Source of the DNA: Ephemerocybe angulata
Lineage: Eukaryota > Basidiomycota > Agaricomycetes > Agaricales > Psathyrellaceae
Direction: 5' to 3'
DNA length: 64,000 nucleotides
Assembly: GCA_013368325.1 (NCBI GenBank)
Contig: JAACJK010000170.1
Span: 124,001-188,000 of the forward strand
Position 1 is the first letter of the stretch. Each line of letters opens with the position of its first letter. Shown here piece after piece: positions 54,518 through 64,000 of the stretch. Both the position numbers and the translations under genes were made by a program. A model generated the notes under the pieces. The model saw only the letters and a list, made by a program, of their open reading frames with translations, did not search any database and was not told the DNA's origin.

Positions 54518-55562
54518 TTAACTCCGAACGAAATGCGCTGCGGGTCCGTTCGTACTCCTCATCATACCGATGTTCGCTAGAGGTCGTTCAATGAGTAGGT
54601 TGAGATGGTGGATAGAAGCCACGAACCTGGTCTGCGCTCCCACCCGAGCTTGGGCTTGGAAGTTTGGCCCTTGAGCGCCAGGGCACGGTCGAGGAACTTG
54701 TGTACCTTCCGCGAAGGTGCCGCGAGCGGCGTTTTGGGCTGTGCGTCTGTCGACAGGACACGCACTTTTCGTGAACTGAATAAAGGTCAGGTTTAGTTGG
54801 TATGAAGGATCGAAGGACGAACCCAATAGAGAGGTCCTTTCTGTCGGATGGTCTTTGACGTTTACGACTTTGGGTGGGTTTGGGTATAGGTTTCGAGGAT
54901 GAAGTTTTCGATTTTGTGGGCTGTTGGAAGGCGGCTTCGAAGAGCTCATCGGGGAGGTGGTGGGGGTCTTCGTCGTCGTCCTGCTCGTCGCTGAACTCTA
55001 GTTCTTCGTCTTCCTCCTCCTCGCCTTCATCAAACTCTTCGTCGTCCTCACTATCCACCTCATCGTCCTCATCATTCCCTCCATCGAGTTCAGCGTCCTC
55101 CTCATCGTCCGTCTCGCCCTCCGCCTCTGCCATAGCCTTCAACATCCTTGCCTCCAACTGCTTCGCGCCCTCGTCCATCTCCTCGTCGTCCTCCGAACCC
55201 TCATCCTCGTCCTCCTCGCTTCCACTCTCCTCCTCGACCACTGGACCTTTGCCCTTACCCTTCTTCAGCTCCTTACTCTTCCCCTCCACACCTTTCTTCA
55301 CATCATTAGCCTTCTTCGCCACACCCCTCGTCATTTCAGCCCTTTCCTTCAACTTCCGATCCAGATCTCTCCTCTTTTCCTTCTCCTTCTCCTTCGCACT
55401 GAGCTGGGCCTTCCTCACGTCCGCATCCTTCTGCTGCACGGCCTGTTTCGACTGCGAAAGCGACACGGCTTCGGGGGCGTCATCGTCCGAATCCGAGTCG
55501 GCGTCAGGGTAAGCGCTAGGCTTGGGTTTCTGTGGTGCTGTCGAGGCCTTTCTGCGGGGCAT
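54518..55562 (-). CDS. Acidic/lysine-rich probable nucleolar protein, copy 2
   Basis: Exons 55562-54823, 54775-54627, 54576-54518. The predicted protein is identical to copy 1 (315 residues). The 3' flank differs from copy 1 beyond about 54505, so the two copies have different 3' UTRs. Confidence 0.8.
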
Positions 55563-56135
55563 TGTGGGATCGTCGTCGACGTTGAGGTTGAACTTGAAGT
55601 CGCCAGGCAGGAGCCAAATTTGGCCGGATCAGTCGGGCTGGGCGGGGCCGGTCGCATAGGGGCTCAACTTCCCCTTTTGTAATGCATAATCGAAGGGGCA
55701 GTCTATCCAAGGAGACGTGTGTCGTGGAGGGCGATGCGACGGTGGACGTGCAGCTGCGTCGCCGTGCTGGCTGGGTGCAAGCCACGCTCGGCCAAACAAG
55801 CACATTGCCGCACGCGCGGACCTCGGACCTGCCTCGGGGATCCGCGCATATCCCCGCTTCGACGCGCCGCGACGTCACGTCCCTCGCAACTCCCCAGACG
55901 CACGCTCCGAGGCCAAGGGAGCCGGCATCCTCAGTGGACTGTTCTCGCCGAGTGTATATGTCAAAAGGGGTGTCTATTCTACTTGGCTACTGGCTACACA
56001 GACTGGGCTTGAGGATGCGATGATGGCGCACAGAGACGGAGCCGCACTGAGCGACGGCGGGAGCGGGCGATGGAGTCACGGTCGGGGTGCGCAGTCCTAA
56101 GCACGCGGGTTAGCTTGCACAAATGTGGAGAGATA

Positions 56136-57446
56136 CGACGTGCTCACCTCAGATATAACACCCCCAATCCCTTTCACTGCTGTGCGCCCATCCGTTTATC
56201 TGTAGGAATAGTATCAGCTCTTACACCTGACAATTCATCTGTATCGACTCACCTCTGATCCCAGTCCACCTCTTTCCCAACCAGCACCACCACCGTACCA
56301 CAACCGAGCTAGAGTATGGGTGAGCACCCAGCACCGAGTCAGAGAGCCCTTGGACTGACCATAGACCAGTGACCCGAGGCCAACAACCACCCAGGCCGTA
56401 CGTTCACTCAAATCCCGCAGCCGCCGACTCCGCAATGCCCGTTGACCGCCCTCAACAGCCCTAGCCCATCCCGGACTTGAATCGAGCCTACGCAGAAGCA
56501 AAGTTAGTCTTTACAGTGCGAGAATCGATTCAGCCGACTCACCGTTCGCCGCAGCCCAAATCCTATCTCAGATGGCACCAACGTATTGTGACTGGACCGA
56601 AAAGGAGGTGAGCATACGGCACAGAGTGCCAAACAACAGCATGTACTGACCACGCCAACGACGGCACTGGCATCGCACATACGCCATGGAAGCTAGCCGG
56701 CCTCAACCACCCGAGCTCGCCTCCTTCAACAAAGCGAGAACCTGTGTGAAAGCGACATTAGCTCCAATAACGCAACCCAGCCCAGACTGCACCACCGCGG
56801 CATTACGACCAAGAGATGAACAAACTGCCTTACTTACCATTCACCCCATGTCCGACAACGGTCAGTCCCATCGATGACCGTGAACTCGCACAAACGCACA
56901 CACCGCACCCAGCCTCAACCACCCGAGCTCGATACCTACAATAAAGCGGTGGGTGAGCTTACGACGCGCGGACTGGAGAAAACATTGACTTACACTACAT
57001 GGCATACTGTGTCCGTGCGCAACGCCGGTGAGGTTGCCTTGGCACGGTGCCGGCGTCGTCCTATGCAGAAAGAGTTGAGCCCAGGGAGCGCGAGTCAGAT
57101 AAAGAAGCTAGTCTCTTACCTTTGTAGCCAGATCCATCCAACGACGTCGCTCTTTGGGTCGGTTGGCTTTCTTGGACGCGTCTGTTGGGTAGAATGGGTG
57201 AGCCGCGACGATGCAACAAGAAACGGGGTACGTACTCAAGTATTCATGACACAGCTGACATGTGGCTCTAGATGTTATATCGTCAGACATCGAGCAAGAC
57301 AGAAACTGGACGACGCTCACCTCCACTACGCCGCGCCGCACAACGAGCTCAACCCTAAGCACAGCGAACACCATGAGAACACGAACAATAAATGAATGGT
57401 GAGCACTCACATAAACATGCCTACTCATCGTCGTCGTCGACGACGA
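56136..57446 (-). ncRNA. Intron-rich minus-strand locus in unit 2
   Basis: Copy of 47350-48660 with the same exon-like pieces; one substitution (56576) lies directly at a putative acceptor (CTAG in unit 1 becomes ATAG here, still a valid AG). Confidence 0.35.
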
Positions 57447-59984
57447 GCACAGAATGGATTATGGGGGAGGAGAAAAAAGTGGGGATGGACGTGGCAGAGA
57501 AGCAAGAGTGGGCGTGCGACTTTAACGAAGGGAAGCGGGGTGACATCAGTCACACTCGAGACAGACAGACAGACAGGGGCGAACGGCGGACTCACCTCGA
57601 GCTCGTCGTGCACAGCGACGATGACGACGACGACGGGAATGAAGGGAAGCGAGCATGAAATGGGTATAGGGTGGTATGTAAAATGTGAGCGATGAAATGA
57701 AAGAATAGGAGAGGAAATGGGAAATGGAGAAGAGGAGGATGTCGAACTCAAGCCCCAACCCCACCTCTTATACCCACACAAGGCCCCCTCGTTATTCCGT
57801 TCCCACCCCTCGCACCCCCACAGATATTGAAATAATAATATATCCAGGCTCCGTTGCGCCCGAATACTGCGCGCCGCATCGCCAAACACTTACGTGCATC
57901 CTCAGTCTCCCCAGATTCGCCGAGTCCAGATCTTCGCTCGCAAACTGTCCACCAAGCAGTTCGCACTGTCACATTCCATCACTTAGGTAAGGTCTGGGCG
58001 TGCCAAGAATAACGTGTCCCTGGAAACCAATGCCTTTGAAGTGAATGTGTACGGAAGGGATGAGCAGGAGAACGTCCGGATGGGGACGCGTGCATCGATG
58101 ATCTGAGTATTCAAAGTTCTCTGGGAGACTCTGTGGGACTCTGTGGGAGCTCAAGGGTAAGGGAAGTAATGAGAGGTGTATTTACAGCTAAGGTTACAAC
58201 TCTTAGAATACATTCTATGTGCGCTTTGCGCAGACGAGCGCTCCAGACGCATGCGCTTCGTTCCCCTCCAAGTTTCATTCACAGACGGCCGAGACTCAGA
58301 CTCTGAGAATCAATTTACTCACACATGTACGTACGTACGTATAGTAAAGTATATATCAGAGTGCCGTACGTCGTTATACGCACGGAATTCAATGCGATGC
58401 ACTCCCGCTCACCCCATGCAACCGATTTGAGCATTGCAGCTCGGAACTTTCGCCTGGATTCCTGACAGCTGTCAGGCTGTGTAAAATACTGATATACTAG
58501 TGTGAGAGATGCGTAAGGGAAGCGTTAAGCTCACGCGGCAATCGTGTGGTATGTGCGAGGGGTACGCACAGGATGCCCCATTACATTCGAAAAGCCAAGG
58601 CTTTCGTCGGGAATTTGGATGTTACACATATTGAACTTGACTTGCTTCGTATCTGTGGATATACCATGTACTCTCAGTACAGCTGTCCTATTCATTCCTA
58701 GCCTTGAAAACGTTGTTATTGTCAATTCGCTCACGGGCGCTTAATACTCGTCTAAATCAAATTCATCGCACAATGACGTCTGCCCATTTCTCAGGTTTCT
58801 ATGACCTCACCACCACCCCTAATTGGCTTCTAGTGTTCCATATAGACACCCCATATATTTCTACTGTAAAGTGATGTACAGCAGATGGTCAAACACGCGC
58901 ATCCCATTCTCGTTGTAGTTCCGGACTTAGCGCAACTGCCGGTGGGCACACCGAGATCGGTGCGTTGAAAATCTCATTTGTACAGCTTCCATGCGGTCTG
59001 ATCGGGCATTACGACAACCCTATGAAAGCGAATAGAGATATTTCCGATGCTTCTGGGGCGTAAAGTCGTGTGAATGGCTCGAGGAGACAGGGATGTGCAA
59101 ATACAAAGTGTGTCACTGTGTAAGTCCATTTTCCGATTTGAGATCTGCTTGACTCACTGGGGTGGGCGAATGCTGCCATGTCTCGTTTATACAGTGCAGT
59201 GTCGAGCTTTAAACGTTACCCACACGCGAAGGTACAATGCGTGTACGCTGCGAAGTTGCAAAATCACCCCCATCATATCCATACCGACGCTCCAGACGGC
59301 TTTGCTTGGCGGAAACGGCTTGACAGTGCACCAAGGGACTCAATCCAACGTAATTATGACACAGTTTAGTGCAAAAAACTGGCTTTGAAGGTCCCGAATG
59401 GCGCTTTCGTGAGAGGGTGGACTTGGTGATTTCGCCCTGTGGGCCAATATTTCCCAATTTCCGTGTGCATTGCTGCAATAGCTTGCGTCACTCTGGGACT
59501 CTCGGGTATCTTTACCGCATACTAAGGGTTACATTATGGACATTGAAGGACTTCAATATACATTCCCTGTCAATCCTAGAAGTGGAGACATTGGTATCGA
59601 TTAAGCGCCCGCCGCGCGCTTATCTCCGTTCAATTTCCTCTCTCGTTCCCATGGACTAATGAATTTGTTCCGTGTCATGATATCATCTATATTGAGGTAC
59701 CATACAGCCTAAAAATACCGGTGGAGCCATTTTCACGATCTTCGGGCCCTTAAAAATGAAACAAAATATTGCCTGCGGCGTGACACACATGCCCGGTGTC
59801 CTTGGCCACCGGGTGACAATCATTGAATCCCCGGACTACCGGGGGCCAGATCAGGCCATCACAAGCCTACGCAGCGTTATTCCGCTACCTCAGAGCTATA
59901 CCTCGTGTAAAGCGCAATTGTGGGGACTACCACAGCGTCGTCGCAGACGGCGCACCCTCAAATTCTGACTTAAACGTCGGCGAC

Positions 59985-61836
59985 GGTGGACACCGGTACT
60001 CTTCAATGTCGGATAATCTGCGAGGAGGAAGGCAGCGTGTGAGAGAATGTTAATCAGTCAGAATGGAGGGGAAATTGCTGAGGAGAGGGTGACGTACCAA
60101 CGGCATAATCAGAATTCGGAACAGCGGGTCTGGGTTATTAGACGCTGTCAGCATGGCACCGGAGGTACTTGGGAGGTACACGTACCATCATGGGCTGCCG
60201 TATTCTGGGCAAGTATGGTTGCTGGCCAAATTGCGTTGGGATCTTGATGCCCCCAAGGCTTCATACGTGCCTTGGCGGCCGCCCTTAACAATGCTTACAC
60301 ACAACTACGCTACAGTTTACTACTTTAATCTATTCTTAGAGATAATACGGAACCGTGAGGCCCTGAGACGCGTGAGTTGTCGGTGGCTGCGTAGAAATAG
60401 GCGTTTAAAAGATGCACGTCAGCACGGAATTTTGGCATGGTAGAAGGGGTGACGTACCGACGGTACGGAACACACAACAAGCTGTTCTGGGGGAAATATC
60501 CACCTGTCAGAAAGGCAATCTAAACGAGAAAGGTAAAGGGACGTACCGTAACTCAAGCGTCGTGTGTAAAGCTCCAGGGCAATCGCCTACTTTTAGCTGT
60601 CAGAAAGCACTAAAAATGGGGCGAGGGATGGACTCACAGTGTAGGAAAGGCTATTTTCTGAGAAAATAGGCGTGTCAGCATATTGATGTGGCGTACGTAC
60701 CGAGTCTGACTAGAGAGGTCCGTTTGGACGAAGGTATGATGAAATAGCAACAGAAATGATTCCTGCGAGGGACCTGGCTAGCAGTGAGATGACCTAACGA
60801 CTTGAAATTTTGGCAAGACGCACCTCGGGTCCTCGCCCTGTCTTCCGTAAACGCCGCGTGCGCTGATGGGAATCTGGTCAGCAAGTCAAAGCAACATCGA
60901 AGATTTACTCACAGAAGGTGGGTGCAGGTGCCTTGGGTTGATGCTGGTGAGATACAATGGGAGAATGGTATGTGGACGTGTAGCGCACCGGTGCGACTCG
61001 CGAGAATGGCGAAGTCGCAATAGAAATTCTTCCCGCGAGCAAGGCCGTCATTGATGGCGGGATGCTGGCAGTCCAACGGAGCGGAACGGAGATAGAGTTT
61101 CGTGGTGGGATGTCGATGACACGACAGAAATGAATCCGGCGGGCGACCTGGGTAGAGGACCGTGAGCGCTGAGAATCAGAATAGAATGTGGACGTACAGG
61201 GGCAGGGCGTCAAGTCTGGTGAGCTGATACCGAGCGTCCGAAGGACCCTCGCAGCTGAGAGGCGAGGTGTAAGTGAAGTTTGACAGAGGAGGGTGAAGGG
61301 CATACCGTGTGCAGGGGTGTCGTTTTCGAGATTAGGCGAAGCTGCAACAGAAATGATTCCGGTGAGATGACGAATGGAGTCCCGGGTGTGGAGTCTACTC
61401 ACTGTGCTGACTTGGGCGTAGAAGGATTGTGGGACCTAAAATGGCTTCGCCGCATGAGCAGCGTGTGCTTAGTATGTATAGGGGGCGCACCAGACTTGCC
61501 TCGACACAAGACATCGTCTTCCGGAAACTGGGGTTGCTGCTCTCCTGGAACGGGCTTGACACGACGTATCGAGTTCCGGGAAACGGGGTGTCGGTGCGCT
61601 GGCAAGTATCTTGGGTGAAGGGCAGAATGGCGGCGGCACGACGTGCTGAACAAGTGTGGTGTAGCGAACGCCGGGTGAAGAGGCCCAAGAGGTATGCGTT
61701 GGCGGTGGTAGCGTGTATCACAATGACTAGACGTATCGCCGTCCGGCGAGCGGTGGTAAGGACGAAAGATATTATGGGGGAAAGAAAGCGTGAATTGTTT
61801 CTCCCCACGGGCGGGAATCACCAAACAGAAATTTCT
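59985..61836 (-). ncRNA. Second intron-rich minus-strand stretch in unit 2
   Basis: Copy of 51200-53050. Single-base indels near 59959 and 60665 relative to unit 1 would shift any frame there, which argues that these positions are intronic or non-coding. Confidence 0.35.
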
Positions 61837-62224
61837 CATCAGTCATGCCAACTGGTACGAGTCAGTGAGCCGAGCAGATGCGGGTATCGATGGTGTGCGG
61901 CGGGCTCAATTATTTCGCTGCGTCCATTCGCGAATTTATGTCTACAGATTAAGAATTTCGAAAGGTAGAGAGGGCGCACGAACTGCGATTCACATTAACA
62001 TATGTAGAGACTTTACGATACAGGTGCAGAGGGGTAAGGACGAGCAACGGACTTGGCGATCAGCGGGAAGGCAAGTATCCCCGGTCGCGCTCGTCACGAG
62101 TCTGAATCAACAAACCTACCGCGTTACCGTCACGTCACGGCAGGCTATATAACCTGAGGGCACACCTTTGACTCACCAACGTCCCTTCACTATGCCCTTT
62201 CGCTGTGCTGCCGCACCAATGCAT

Positions 62225-62474
62225 ACCCATCCACCCGTCGTCCATCTGCCCCTCGTTGTCATGCAGGACCCCAGCCTACCTAGATGCGAGGCCCAACCAG
62301 CATCCGCGTCCCACCCACACCCACTGGCGGCTGTCGTCCTCACCCGTCCCCCATCTGCACCCTCGTCGTCATGCACATCACCACCCCAGCTACCCGAGAT
62401 GCTAGGCCCACCCAGCATCCTTCGGTCTCTCCCTGGAGTCCCACCCCACGCACGCGCGGCGGTCGTCCTCATAG
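62225..62474. repeat. Minisatellite, unit 2
   Basis: Copy of 53440-53690 with one C fewer in two C-runs. Confidence 0.65.
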
Positions 62475-63156
62475 CCTCTTATTCCAGTCCTCTAGCCTCT
62501 AAATCCTCCATCTCGGACCCGCGGTCCTGGCGACGCCGTGCCTGCCCCAGCATCCACTGTCCTCCCCATCTCAAGGACGAACACCCACACCTATGCACCA
62601 CCCCAGGAGCCCCTCTTGTCCTCCCGGGTGCCAGCTTCATGCGCCATCTGTCATCGCCTCCACGCTCCACGGCATTACGCAGTTTCACCGGCACCCCGGG
62701 GGCGCTGATTCACCACCACGGCTGACCGACTCTGGATGTATCGCACCGCGCCGAATCTCATCAGCGCACAAACATCCTCTCCACGCTTCGCCCTGGATGC
62801 CGCCCACTGCCTCATCCATTCCCCCTTTGCGACGCACTCTATTGCGGACGCGTTGTGATCACCACCAGCCCAGCGACTCCTCTCACCCCCATCCACATCG
62901 TCGTACCACCCAGACGTAGTACGGCATAGTCCCCGCACCGCTCCCATCACGTCCACCCGGCGGCGGTCGTTGCCTCTCGTAGTATCGTAGTCGTACCCGC
63001 CTGTACTTAGTCAGTAGATAGGCCCTCCTGGTCCCGGTGCGCATGCGTACGGCGTTATGCTGTCCGTGTGCGCGCCGGGGCCAATAATGGAGGAGGGCGG
63101 AGAATGAAACACCTATGAAAAGTTCACGAATGTTCGTTTTATGACGAGAGCGACGC

Positions 63157-64000
63157 ACCAAGTTCTTGCGACACTGAAATGGGGTGAGCTCTCGAAACAT
63201 CGGGCTTACCTTCCCCTGAACTCGCGTGCTGGGCCCTAGATTCGGTATTTCAATTCTGCGCACTTTATGATATCGTGGAAGGAAGAACAATAGTCTGTGC
63301 GTTTAACTCCGAACGAAATGCGCTGCGGGTCCGTTCGTACTCCTCATCATACCGATGTTCGCTAGAGGTCGTTCAATGAGTAGGTTGAGATGGTGGATAG
63401 AAGCCACGAACCTGGTCTGCGCTCCCACCCGAGCTTGGGCTTGGAAGTTTGGCCCTTGAGCGCCAGGGCACGGTCGAGGAACTTGTGTACCTTCCGCGAA
63501 GGTGCCGCGAGCGGCGTTTTGGGCTGTGCGTCTGTCGACAGGACACGCACTTTTCGTGAACTGAATAAAGGTCAGGTTTAGTTGGTATGAAGGATCGAAG
63601 GACGAACCCAATAGAGAGGTCCTTTCTGTCGGATGGTCTTTGACGTTTACGACTTTGGGTGGGTTTGGGTATAGGTTTCGAGGATGAAGTTTTCGATTTT
63701 GTGGGCTGTTGGAAGGCGGCTTCGAAGAGCTCATCGGGGAGGTGGTGGGGGTCTTCGTCGTCGTCCTGCTCGTCGCTGAACTCTAGTTCTTCGTCTTCCT
63801 CCTCCTCGCCTTCATCAAACTCTTCGTCGTCCTCACTATCCACCTCATCGTCCTCATCATTCCCTCCATCGAGTTCAGCGTCCTCCTCATCGTCCGTCTC
63901 GCCCTCCGCCTCTGCCATAGCCTTCAACATCCTTGCCTCCAACTGCTTCGCGCCCTCGTCCATCTCCTCGTCGTCCTCCGAACCCTCATCCTCGTCCTCC
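63157..64000. repeat. Tandem array unit 3, cut by the window end
   Basis: First 844 bp of a third unit at offset 8785 from unit 2, no difference noticed by eye. The array therefore continues beyond the window. Confidence 0.95.
63303..64000 (-). CDS. Acidic/lysine-rich probable nucleolar protein, copy 3 (partial)
   Basis: Exons 63361-63303, 63560-63412 and 63608 to beyond 64000. The N-terminal half lies outside the window; what is visible is identical to copies 1 and 2. Confidence 0.8.

Larger units (their letters stand above)
54372..63156. repeat. Tandem array unit 2 (8785 bp)
   Basis: Complete second unit, head to tail with unit 1. Its left border is identical to that of unit 3. Confidence 0.95.

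Overview
This window reads as nuclear DNA of a filamentous basidiomycete, most likely an Agaricomycete. The evidence is the dense short introns (about 50 nt, GTRNGT...AG), the fungal NACHT-WD40 STAND genes, a TPR-CHAT protein, a cytochrome P450, and a Ty3/gypsy chromovirus. No tRNA, rRNA or CRISPR array was recognised. The species cannot be named from the sequence.

Layout. 1-8.1 kb: a dispersed repeat block carries a small TIR element (436-7866 with its insert), and a nearly intact LTR retrotransposon (754-7533) is nested inside it. 8.9-13.9 kb: NLR1, a NACHT-WD40 gene decayed by a stop codon, a frameshift and loss of its 3' end. 13.85-16.1 kb: dispersed repeats. 16.3-20.5 kb (minus): a TPR-CHAT protein with a less certain 5' part. 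21.2-24.0 kb: a second repeat block, colinear with 13.85-15.9 kb. 24.1-29.3 kb: NLR2, the only NLR that looks intact. 29.6-30.15 kb (minus): a P450 relic. 31.0-32.4 kb: a third repeat block. 34.25-42.43 kb: NLR3, interrupted inside its WD40 domain by a 3.0-kb TIR element (37733-40745) that carries a GCM-like zinc-finger gene. 42.67-45.11 kb (minus): an apparently intact P450. 45.55-64.0 kb: a tandem array of an 8.79-kb unit, two complete copies and the start of a third. Each unit holds one acidic/lysine-rich gene, intron-rich minus-strand stretches, hairpins and a short minisatellite.

How the parts relate. The order repeat block - NLR (+) - P450 (-) occurs twice (NLR2 with a P450 relic, NLR3 with an intact P450). 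All three NLRs share the same exon plan and the same sequence just before the ATG. This is a family that grew by segmental duplication and is now being broken by transposons and ectopic recombination. A TPR-CHAT protein, a possible caspase-like protease, lies between NLR1 and NLR2. Together they resemble a fungal NLR (self/non-self recognition or regulated cell death) cluster; that function is inferred from family knowledge, not shown here. The almost identical 8.79-kb array is a separate, recent amplification.
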